From: Hyphomicrobiales bacterium
GTDB lineage: Bacteria > Pseudomonadota > Alphaproteobacteria > Rhizobiales > Beijerinckiaceae
Direction of reading: 5' to 3'
NCBI GenBank assembly: GCA_028868735.1
Contig: JAGWTW010000001.1
Location: 84,306-148,305, forward strand
DNA length: 64,000 nucleotides
Position numbers and translations under genes: made by a program. Positions 7,054 through 13,966 of the stretch are shown one piece after another; the first letter of the stretch is position 1; each line of letters starts with the position of its first letter. The notes beneath the pieces were generated by a model, which saw only the letters and a list, made by a program, of their open reading frames with translations, was not told the DNA's origin and did no database searches.

Positions 7054-7980
7054 TCAGGCCGCTTCCCGCACTTCCGAGACCATCGGCTGTAGCCCGTGCA
7101 AAAAGGCGGCGGCGCGCTGCGCATGCGCCGCCGCCGCAAAAATCGCGCGCTTGTCATCGGCCAGAATTTTGAGCCAGGAACCGAGATAGCTCGCATGGTC
7201 GGGCCGCGGCTCCAGTTCGGGCGCGATGCCGAGATCGGCGCACAAATAGCAACTGCCGAGTTCCGCGATCAGCTCTTCTCGCGCGCGCTCGGTGCGATCC
7301 CTGCCGTACTTGCTGAGATCGCGGTTCACGCGGTTTGGCGCCGCCGTCCAGTGCGTAGCTTCATGGCTGAGAACGGCGACATAGGCCGCTGCATCCCGGA
7401 AACTCTGGAATGGCGGCATCTGGATGTGATCGCCGGCGGGCGCATAAAACGCCTTGTCGCCGCCATGCCTGATCACGGCGCCGGTATTTTCGAAGAAGCG
7501 ATCCGCGCTTTCGATGCGTTCGACCGGATCAGGCGCCGGCGCCGACGCGGCATAATATTGATCGGGCAAGCCCTCGATCTGCGCGACATTGAAGACGGAA
7601 TAGGACTTCAGGAACGGGATTTCCCGATCGAATTCTTCGCCGGCGGCGTCGACGTCGGTCTTCTTGAAACGGCTGGCGAAGACGACCAGCGAGCCGGCTT
7701 CGCCCTTGCGGATATGACCGCCGAGTTCGAGCGCCTGCCGGAATGTCATCCAGATCGGCGAAGCAAAGCCGCGCGCCATCGCCTCCGTCCACAGGAGCAG
7801 AACGTTCATGCCGCTGTAGGGTTGGCCATTGTGACGCAATGGGCGCGTGACGCGGCCGGTCGCGTTGGCGGCGCTCCATGGCTGCATCCATGGCCGAACC
7901 CCCTTCTCGAGATCGGCGACGATCTTCTCGGTGATGCGCGTGTAAATATCGGCGCGCGGCGCCGTTTCTTTTCTGCTCAT
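7054..7980 (-). CDS. ardC: ArdC-type antirestriction protein
   Basis: A 308-residue protein with the two ArdC parts. The N-terminal ssDNA-binding domain (about residues 10-135) includes YTRITEKIVADLEKGVRPW and YSGMNVLLLW. The C-terminal zinc metallopeptidase-like domain has SHEATHW at about 205-211, with the second-shell EELIAELGSCYL near 235-246 supplying the third ligand. ArdC shields incoming single-stranded plasmid DNA from host restriction during conjugation. Full length, ATG start. The gene lies alone on the minus strand; the spacer upstream carries an imperfect inverted repeat (GCCGGAGCC / GGCTCTGGC). Confidence 0.9.
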   Translation of the reverse strand: MSRKETAPRADIYTRITEKIVADLEKGVRPWMQPWSAANATGRVTRPLRHNGQPYSGMNVLLLWTEAMARGFASPIWMTFRQALELGGHIRKGEAGSLVVFASRFKKTDVDAAGEEFDREIPFLKSYSVFNVAQIEGLPDQYYAASAPAPDPVERIESADRFFENTGAVIRHGGDKAFYAPAGDHIQMPPFQSFRDAAAYVAVLSHEATHWTAAPNRVNRDLSKYGRDRTERAREELIAELGSCYLCADLGIAPELEPRPDHASYLGSWLKILADDKRAIFAAAAHAQRAAAFLHGLQPMVSEVREAA

Positions 7981-8246
7981 AGTCTCAACCTCCGTTCAGG
8001 AGGTCGCGCCTGTCGCGACCCCGTCACGGCAATCGTCAGCCGGAGCCGTCAGAGGCCTGCGCACCCACTGGGCCGAAACGCAGTGAAGGACGGCAAAGCC
8101 GTTGCGGTGGCCTTCGGCTCTGGCAAGACAACAGGCCGGGACGGGCGCGTGTGCGAACCGACCGCTCCTTCTCCTTGGATCGGAGCGAGAAACAAGAAAC
8201 GGCCGGCTCGTGGAGCCGACCCCATCACGGTCGCAGCGTGAAGAAA

Positions 8247-8266
8247 CGCGGGGCCGAAGCCCCGCG
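8247..8266 (-). terminator. intrinsic terminator after the 8274-8861 gene
   Basis: CGCGGGGCCGAAGCCCCGCG: an 8-bp GC stem with a tetraloop. On the minus strand it is followed by TTTCTT, just after the stop at 8274, so it reads as a Rho-independent terminator for that gene. Confidence 0.7.
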
Positions 8267-8273
8267 CGAAAAT

Positions 8274-8861
8274 TCAGCCGAAGGCCGCCATCTGCATTTC
8301 GGCGGCCTTACGGCCAACGGACTGCGCGGCATTCTCGATTGCACGCTCGAACGGCTTCCAGGCCTCTCCAACGATCTGCTCGTACGCAGCCGCGGCGCCT
8401 TCAGCCGCCTTGCACAGGGCGTGAGCCTGAAGCGCCATGTCGGCCGCGAATTCCCGCTTGCGTTGCGCAGCGCTCCCGAACCCGACCGGGCCGTCGAGAT
8501 CGTCGTCGCGGGCATCATTGGCCGCCTTTGCCGTAACGTCGCGCGCCTCGGTCACCGCCCGGCTGTAGAACTGGCCTGCGCCATGAGCGGACCCGACATA
8601 GGCGCCGACGATGCGCTGCAAGTGGATTTGCATCGCCCGCTCGCCGAGCCCCTCCTTCAGGTCTTCCGACGTTTCGACGATGAGGCGCTGGTGGCTGTCG
8701 CGAATGCCGTCGCTGTCCAGAAAGGCGAGACCAAAACTTTCGGCGATGAGACGGACCTGGGAAGCGTCAGGGCAGGTCAATCGAACCATTTCGAGGGTGG
8801 CGGCCTTGCGGGGTTGCGCGGCATTGGCGGGAGTGCGGGAAGAACGGGAGGGCTTGGCCAT
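8274..8861 (-). CDS. hypothetical plasmid protein, helical
   Basis: A 195-residue protein with no family I can name. The N-terminus is basic and unstructured (MAKPSRSSRTPANAAQPRK). The middle and C-terminus are Ala-rich amphipathic helices, similar to phasin-like or coiled-coil proteins (FERAIENAAQSVGRKAAEMQ). Codon use looks like that of its neighbours. ATG start; its terminator is at 8247-8266. Proteins of this shape recur next to ardC and DUF7007 genes on Hyphomicrobiales plasmids, so a plasmid-maintenance role is possible but not shown. Confidence 0.65.
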   Translation of the reverse strand: MAKPSRSSRTPANAAQPRKAATLEMVRLTCPDASQVRLIAESFGLAFLDSDGIRDSHQRLIVETSEDLKEGLGERAMQIHLQRIVGAYVGSAHGAGQFYSRAVTEARDVTAKAANDARDDDLDGPVGFGSAAQRKREFAADMALQAHALCKAAEGAAAAYEQIVGEAWKPFERAIENAAQSVGRKAAEMQMAAFG

Positions 8862-8907
8862 GATGACGATCCTTTCTCGGTTTCGCCTTCGGGATCGATC
8901 TGGCCTA

Positions 8908-9140
8908 TGGCCGTCGCTCCCTCGGGTGCGGTCGAAAAGAACCGGCTTGAGCGGGCTGCTTCAGGGGGCGGCGTCCGTCATCGGCGAGCATGGGCGGGTT
9001 GCGGCCCAGCAGGTCCCACGGGCCTGCGCAGGACGCGGCCTGCCCATCGCGCGACGGCGGGCGCCGATCGCTTGCGACTTGCCCTTGAAGCGGACCGTGA
9101 CCGGTTCAGACCGCAGCACAAACCGAGGGAGCGACGGCCA
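8908..9140. repeat. perfect 18-bp inverted repeat flanking a GC-rich spacer
   Basis: TGGCCGTCGCTCCCTCGG at 8908-8925 recurs as its exact reverse complement at 9123-9140. Beyond the perfect part the arms stay similar (TGCGGTC...GAACCGG on both sides), so the inverted repeat is about 40 bp with small gaps. The 197 bases between hold no supported gene. The region 8862-9321 as a whole has no coding sequence I would defend. Confidence 0.65.
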
Positions 9141-9321
9141 AGGACAATGAGCGGCCATGGCGTCCGAGATCGATCGCCATCATGATCTGGCCAGTCTGTC
9201 ACCGCACATCCGTCGCGCCGCCAGCGGCGGCGTCGACCGTTCGGCGTCGGATCGCCCTGCCCTTGCAACCCGACATCGGCGCGACGGCATCGGCCGCGTT
9301 GACGCTCCGTTGGCGACTCAG

Positions 9322-10191
9322 TCAGACACCCCCGCGCACCGGCATGGACGACGGCCCGTCGTAGGGCTGACATCGGGCTTCGTCGACGACAAATCCGAAG
9401 CGGCCGATCGCGTATTCCCCCGATGGAATGAGAAAGCGTCGTTGTTCGAGTCCGGTCTCGCGCCTGCCGCCGCGCGTAGCGATCGCCTCGACGAGTCCAG
9501 CGTGATGCTCGGAGGCGATGGCGCAGACGACGACCCAGTCGCTTGTGTGCGCGAGCGCAAATGCGCGACGGTCTTTTTCCGTGGATTCTCCGGGCGCGAG
9601 AATCCTGCCCGAGATCGTCTCCCAAGCGTCTGGCCAATAGTCCTTGATCGTACGTTCGGCGCAACGCCGCTCGAAGCTCGTGAACAGTTCAGGAAAGGAA
9701 AACGCGACGATCGCCCACTCGCAGTCTTCTTCGTACCATGCGCTGTCGAGCCGCAGCATCGGATGAACCAGGGCGTTGCGCGCGGCTGAGAGATGAAAAC
9801 CGCCATGTCCGGCGGTCGAATGAACGACGACCCCCTCGGTATAGACGGTCGCACCCTGCGACACGCCCCAGGGCGTATGAGCGCGAGACTGGATTTCTCG
9901 ACGGCCGAGCGCCCGTTTCTCGTGCTGATGTTGCGCGCTTTCCAGAACATGGGACCGAAAGGCCGCCTCGTCAGCGAGTTCGCCGGAATGACCAAAGAAG
10001 TCGGCGCGGGTCCATTGCGCGAGCGGTCGGGCGACCCGCCAACCCGTCGCCAGATAGTGACGGCCGTCGCGCCCGGGCAGCATGGCGAAGGCGTTTTCGC
10101 CGACGCAGGCGACTGGAAAGTCTTCGGCGCTGCGACCGAAGACGACATCTGCAGGATTGGGGAAGCCCGGGTCTTTCGAGGAAACAGACAT
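9322..10191 (-). CDS. DUF7007-type plasmid protein
   Basis: A 289-residue protein. The block WGVSQGATVYTEGVVVHSTA followed by GHGGFHLSAARN (about residues 108-139) and YEEDCEWAIVAFSFPELF are the hallmark of DUF7007 proteins on alphaproteobacterial plasmids; no biochemical role is established for the family. I start it at ATG 10191 (MSVSSKDPG); a TTG ten codons upstream is possible but has no better box. It stands just downstream of the ParB-like gene, separated by a terminator hairpin. Confidence 0.75.
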   Translation of the reverse strand: MSVSSKDPGFPNPADVVFGRSAEDFPVACVGENAFAMLPGRDGRHYLATGWRVARPLAQWTRADFFGHSGELADEAAFRSHVLESAQHQHEKRALGRREIQSRAHTPWGVSQGATVYTEGVVVHSTAGHGGFHLSAARNALVHPMLRLDSAWYEEDCEWAIVAFSFPELFTSFERRCAERTIKDYWPDAWETISGRILAPGESTEKDRRAFALAHTSDWVVVCAIASEHHAGLVEAIATRGGRRETGLEQRRFLIPSGEYAIGRFGFVVDEARCQPYDGPSSMPVRGGV

Positions 10192-10221
10192 TGTTCGATT
10201 CCGTGCATCGTGATGAAACAA

Positions 10222-10249
10222 AGCCGCCGTCGGGAGGCCGGCGGCGGCT
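10222..10249 (-). terminator. intrinsic terminator after the ParB-like gene
   Basis: Perfect 8-bp arms AGCCGCCG (10222-10229) and CGGCGGCT (10242-10249) with a 12-nt loop. On the minus strand the stem is followed at once by TTTGTTTC, 30 bases after the ParB-like stop at 10279. This is a good Rho-independent terminator separating it from the DUF7007 gene. Confidence 0.7.
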
Positions 10250-10278
10250 GGGAAGTGAGTGAAGATTTCGGGGGCGGT

Positions 10279-11964
10279 CTATTCCGCCGCGACCCGATAG
10301 GCGTCGGCGGCGTCATCCGGGTCGAGTTCGTCGTCCGGGCCGATCGCATCGCCCTCCTCCTGCTCGACGGGCTCGTTCGCTTCCGCGTCGTCCTCGGTTT
10401 CGGCGGAGGCGAGCCAACTCGTGAGCGCTGCTTCATCAGGCGCAAAGCGCGCGGCGGGATAGACGAACCGCCCTTCCCTGAAATGCGCGACGAGCGCTGC
10501 CCGCGTATCCTTCACCTTCTGACGAGGGAGCACGGGCGTTTGCACACAGGAGCGCTCGAGCGCCTGACGGGACAGACACGACAGGAATTCCTCCGTGCCC
10601 ATATTCGGCAAGAACTCGTCGGCGCCGATTGTGGCCCCCGCGATGCGCGCGACAATGCCGCTGTCGGTTCTGTTTTCGCGCGCAGACAGGGCGTCGATGA
10701 GCGTCGACCTCGCGGTCGCGCGCAGCGTGTCCATGTCGAAAGCCAGCCCTCCGCCTGTGCCGACCAGCCGGGTGGCATGACGGTCCATGCGGGCATGCCC
10801 GTAGACGTCGTCCGAAGCGCCGGATTGGATCGACACATTGCGGCCGGCGAGCGCGAGCACCAGGAGCGCCATCAGCGTGTCGTCGTCGATCGGCGCCCGT
10901 CCCAGCGCTTCGTGAAGCGCGTCCGTGCGAAGGTCACCGATCATTTCGACGCCCTTTCGCGTAACGTCGGGGCGCGGCTTGACGATCGTCTCAGCATCGT
11001 CGGCCGCGACGGCGACCTTGCCCTTCGACGTCTTCGGTTCGGGCAACCGGAAATGAACCGTCTGCACCTTTCCCTCGCGATCGAGATACATGGCGGTGCG
11101 GTCGCTCTTGCCGGGCTTGCCATGCACGCGTTCAGCCTTGGGCGGCAGGGACACCTGCCCCCAATTGTTGACCTCGGCGATGAGGCCGCGCTTCGGCAGA
11201 TTGTTGGTCATCCATTCCTGCTGCGCGCCAAGGAAGGCCTCGACATCGGTCGTATAGCGGCTGTCCTCGTCCGCCGGCGCGAACAGATCCTCGACCCAGG
11301 CGATGCCATAGGCTTTGGCGAGATCGTCGCCGAAACTGGCGTTGCGCGCATACATGCGGGTTTTGGTCAGCGCCTGCGCGACCGAGTGCCAGGAGACCTG
11401 CGGGTCGCCCTTCTTTGGCTTGTTGGCCTTCCAGACTTCTTTCTGTTCTTCGGGCGAGGCCGCGGCGATCGTGCGCAACTGCTGCTCGTTCGGCATATCG
11501 CCCTTGGCCATGTGATCGAGCATGGAGGGCAGGACGTTGGCTAAAAGCCGAAGCTTTCTGATCTGACGGACGGCCAAGGCGAGCGCGACGCCGATCGCTT
11601 CCTCGGTCCAGCCCAGCGCCACGAGACGTTCGATGGCGCGCCACTGGTCGACCGGGTTCAGCGGCTCTCTGGCGATATTCTCGACCATGTTGCGCATGGC
11701 GCCGTTGTCATTGGCGGCGTCAACGACGAGCGCGTCGATTTCCTCGAGGCCCGCCGCGATCGCCTGGCGGATGCGGCGATGTCCGGAATCGACGATGTAA
11801 CCGTTGCCGCCCCCCGTCTCCGGGGCAATCACCGGTGGCTGGACGATGCCGACGGCCTTGATCGTCGCCAGCAGCAAGGCGTCAGCCTGCGGCGTTGACT
11901 TCGTCTGGCGCGTCCGGTCGGGATTTTCCTTCAGCGCGCGCGGGTCGACTTTCATGAGACGCAT
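10279..11964 (-). CDS. ParB-like (ParB/Srx N-domain) plasmid protein
   Basis: A 561-residue protein. The N-terminal ParB/sulfiredoxin domain is clear: ADALLLATIKAVGIVQPPVI, then VDSGHRRIRQAIAAGL (the GHRR box, about residues 56-60) and NMVENIAREPLNPVDQWRAI. A helix-turn-helix region follows (TEEAIGVALALAVRQIRKLRLL). The long C-terminal two thirds, with an acidic tail (EEDGE/DDELDPDDAA), is typical of large plasmid ParB homologues that are often not the true partition protein. No parA adjoins it, so a regulatory or transfer role is as likely as segregation. Confidence 0.82.
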   Translation of the reverse strand: MRLMKVDPRALKENPDRTRQTKSTPQADALLLATIKAVGIVQPPVIAPETGGGNGYIVDSGHRRIRQAIAAGLEEIDALVVDAANDNGAMRNMVENIAREPLNPVDQWRAIERLVALGWTEEAIGVALALAVRQIRKLRLLANVLPSMLDHMAKGDMPNEQQLRTIAAASPEEQKEVWKANKPKKGDPQVSWHSVAQALTKTRMYARNASFGDDLAKAYGIAWVEDLFAPADEDSRYTTDVEAFLGAQQEWMTNNLPKRGLIAEVNNWGQVSLPPKAERVHGKPGKSDRTAMYLDREGKVQTVHFRLPEPKTSKGKVAVAADDAETIVKPRPDVTRKGVEMIGDLRTDALHEALGRAPIDDDTLMALLVLALAGRNVSIQSGASDDVYGHARMDRHATRLVGTGGGLAFDMDTLRATARSTLIDALSARENRTDSGIVARIAGATIGADEFLPNMGTEEFLSCLSRQALERSCVQTPVLPRQKVKDTRAALVAHFREGRFVYPAARFAPDEAALTSWLASAETEDDAEANEPVEQEEGDAIGPDDELDPDDAADAYRVAAE

Positions 11965-12231
11965 GACAATGCTCCTTCAAAGGCTTTGGACGCGGAGACC
12001 TTTCCCTGTCCTTTTCCGTCTTCTTCCCGAAGACGCCTCCAAGCCCGCGGAGCGGACGGGTCGGAACAAGCGCGACCGAGCGTCCCTGGTCGGCAGGAGG
12101 AGCGGGGCTTGCAGCCCTGCGAGGACGCCGGCCCGGGATCGCGCAGGCGGCGCTTGAGCGCACGCGATGCCGTCCCGTTCGATCCGCGAGCAGCCTGTTC
12201 TTTCTTCATTCTGCTTGAACCCCGCCCATAC
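11965..12231. other. spacer upstream of the ParB-like gene, no gene
   Basis: No supported coding frame. Holds an imperfect inverted repeat (CAAGCCCGC near 12050, GCGGGGCTTGC near 12102). Transcription diverges from here: ParB-like to the left, Xre/RES to the right. Confidence 0.45.
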
Positions 12232-12249
12232 TGACGTTATATTGCGTCA
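12232..12249. promoter_or_regulatory. operator candidate of the Xre/RES pair
   Basis: TGACG-N8-CGTCA (12232-12249) in a locally AT-rich stretch, 35 bases upstream of the antitoxin ATG. A strong GAGGAGG box lies at 12269-12275. Autoregulation by the Xre antitoxin is typical of the family. Confidence 0.5.
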
Positions 12250-12283
12250 ATATCAGCGGCTATCTGACGAGGAGGTCTAAGCC

Positions 12284-12634
12284 ATGGGCCTCGCCCAATA
12301 TGCAGACAACGGCGTCTTCGCACCCCGCAGGATCGCCGAAACCCTCAGGACGACGAGCGAGGAAATCGCCCGCACAGCCGGCTTGGGCAAGGATGCCGTC
12401 CAACGCAAGGACAGGGTTCAGTCGGACAAGACCCAGAGGCGCCTACGCGAGATGGTCGAAGTCATCAACAAAGTCGAGCCGCGTTTCGGGTCCGCGCTGA
12501 TGGCCTATGCCTGGTATCGCTCCGAGCCGCTGCCCGGATTTTCCGGCCAGACGGCGATGCAGCTCGTGCGCAGCGGACGCGCCGACGACGTGCTCGACTA
12601 TATCGATGCGGTCGACGCTGGCGTTTACGCCTGA
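12284..12634 (+). CDS. Xre/MbcA/ParS-type antitoxin
   Basis: A 116-residue antitoxin. The N-terminal part resembles an Xre-type HTH (RRIAETLRTTSEEIARTAGLG), and the C-terminal toxin-binding domain carries the family box AYAWYRSEPLPGFSGQTAMQ followed by LVRSGRADDVLDYIDAVDAG. It precedes the RES toxin by two bases, antitoxin first as usual. It starts at ATG 12284 after GAGGAGG. Confidence 0.9.
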   Translation: MGLAQYADNGVFAPRRIAETLRTTSEEIARTAGLGKDAVQRKDRVQSDKTQRRLREMVEVINKVEPRFGSALMAYAWYRSEPLPGFSGQTAMQLVRSGRADDVLDYIDAVDAGVYA

Positions 12635-12636
12635 CC

Positions 12637-13140
12637 GTGGCGATCCGATTCCAGGGAAAGCTCTATCGAGCGCTCAATCCAGTCTACGCGCGCGAACCGC
12701 TGTCCGGGCGCGGAGCACAGCTCTATGGCGGCCGTTTCAATCCCAAGGGCGTCGCGGCGCTCTATTGTTCCTTGTCCGTGATGACCGCTGTGAGAGAATC
12801 CAATCAGGTCGGCGATCTCCAGCCGACCACGCTGGTCGCCTATGACGCGGACATCGCAGACATCTTCGACAGCCGCGACGCGACAGCGCTCGCGGCGCAA
12901 GACATGGATGCCGCCGCACTCGCCAGCGCGACCTGGCGTGACGAGATGAGTGCGACTCGAGAAGCGAGGACACAAGGTTTTGCACGAAGGCTGATCGGCG
13001 CTGGATATAACGGCCTCATTGTCAGAAGCTTTGCGCCCGGCGCGACCGCCGAGGATATGAACCTCGTGCTCTGGAAATGGAGCGACAGTCCTCCCATACG
13101 CCTCGCTCTGATCGACGACGAGAAACGGCTGACGCTGTAG
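12637..13140 (+). CDS. RES-domain toxin
   Basis: A 167-residue RES protein, named for conserved Arg, Glu and Ser residues: LYRALNPVYAREPLSGRGAQ, GGRFNPKGVAALYCS, then TAVRESNQ. RES toxins such as MbcT degrade NAD+ and arrest the cell when not held by the Xre/ParS antitoxin. All key segments, including the C-terminal DMNLVLWKW, are present, so the toxin looks functional. GTG start two bases after the antitoxin stop. Confidence 0.9.
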   Translation: MAIRFQGKLYRALNPVYAREPLSGRGAQLYGGRFNPKGVAALYCSLSVMTAVRESNQVGDLQPTTLVAYDADIADIFDSRDATALAAQDMDAAALASATWRDEMSATREARTQGFARRLIGAGYNGLIVRSFAPGATAEDMNLVLWKWSDSPPIRLALIDDEKRLTL

Positions 13141-13414
13141 GGCGTATCACGCCGAAGACATGGTTATCTCCACACGCGCAAGAGATGGAACTTGTCAGAC
13201 CCAAAGCGGCGCGCGACGCTTTGGCCATTCGAGTAAGGCGCCAAAATCGGGGGTAATCGGGTATTATTGGGTATGAAATCAGATATGAGGTTCACTGCGT
13301 GAGTGGGCCGAAGCTCGCACTTGGCCCCAAGCCGGCGACAATCGATCAAGCGCAAATCAGGCGTCATCTGCGAGCGCCGCAGAACTTTCCGTGATCTGCG
13401 ACGGCAAAGCCGGC
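13141..13414. other. spacer after the RES toxin, nothing seen
   Basis: A region of 274 bases. Apart from a short hairpin right after the RES stop (GGCGT-ATC-ACGCC, 13141-13153) I see no gene or clear signal. Confidence 0.4.
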
Positions 13415-13600
13415 TCAATGAGCCGACCCTCGCTGATAGGGATCGAACTCGTGGATCCGCTCGATGTCATCGTCGTCGTCGAGTTCGATGCTCGGCAAGA
13501 CGCCGTATTCGTCGCCGGACTTGAACAGGGTGACCGGAACCATCAGCGTGCGGGCGAGCTGGAAGGCGTGGTTCTGTGCGAGAACGAGATCGTGCGCCAT
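13415..13600 (-). CDS. small acidic hypothetical protein
   Basis: A 61-residue protein, MAHDLVLAQNHAFQLARTLM then VPVTLFKSGDEYGVLPSIEL and DDDDDIERIHEFDPYQRG. A GGAG box lies upstream of the ATG. The strand-turn-strand segment VTLFKSGDEYGVLPS and the acidic C-terminus look like a genuine folded peptide, and similar small ORFs sit by the methylase-helicase on related plasmids, as far as I recall. No function is known to me. Confidence 0.6.
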   Translation of the reverse strand: MAHDLVLAQNHAFQLARTLMVPVTLFKSGDEYGVLPSIELDDDDDIERIHEFDPYQRGSAH

Positions 13601-13610
13601 TTGTTCGGCT

Positions 13611-13806
13611 CCATCGGGAGCGGGCCAATCCCGCTCGATGGCTCCTGAAAGGGCCGCCCCCGGTCGCGATCACCGCGAAGGCGAAGCCGAGAGCGGCGGC
13701 ACGCATCGCGTAGCCGACCCCTCGCGGGTTGATCGTGGAAGACCCGGGGGCGGACCAGGACGCCATCCCATAAAGAGCGGGATTGGCGCGCTCCGGGTGG
13801 AGGCGC
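13611..13806. repeat. long imperfect inverted repeat (about 90 bp arms)
   Basis: The left arm starts at 13611 with GGGAGCGGGCCAATCCCGCT and runs through GATGGC, TCCTG and CCGCCCCCGG to GATCA. The reverse complement of the right arm (13806 backwards) reads GGAGCGCGCCAATCCCGCTC, GATGGC, TCCTG, CCGCCCCCGG, GATCA in the same order, with a few gaps. The left arm itself holds the perfect hairpin GAGCGGG-CCAAT-CCCGCTC at 13618-13636. No gene lies in 13601-13966. Confidence 0.65.
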
Positions 13807-13966
13807 CGCGCATGGCATGATGCTTTTCTCGCGCCGATCAGGCGCACATAGTCGGACTTGCTATATGCTTCGTTCCTGTCGCTCCTTTGCGATGGCGACT
13901 ACGCTTCGAACGATTCCGTGGCCGACACTCGGTCGCCCGATATGTCGACACTCCCAATGGCGTCGC

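Noticed and set aside
9793..11544. 583-codon open frame on the plus strand opposite the ParB-like gene
   Set aside because: It is an antisense shadow of a clear ParB-domain protein in GC-rich DNA; it has no family motif and no ribosome binding site.
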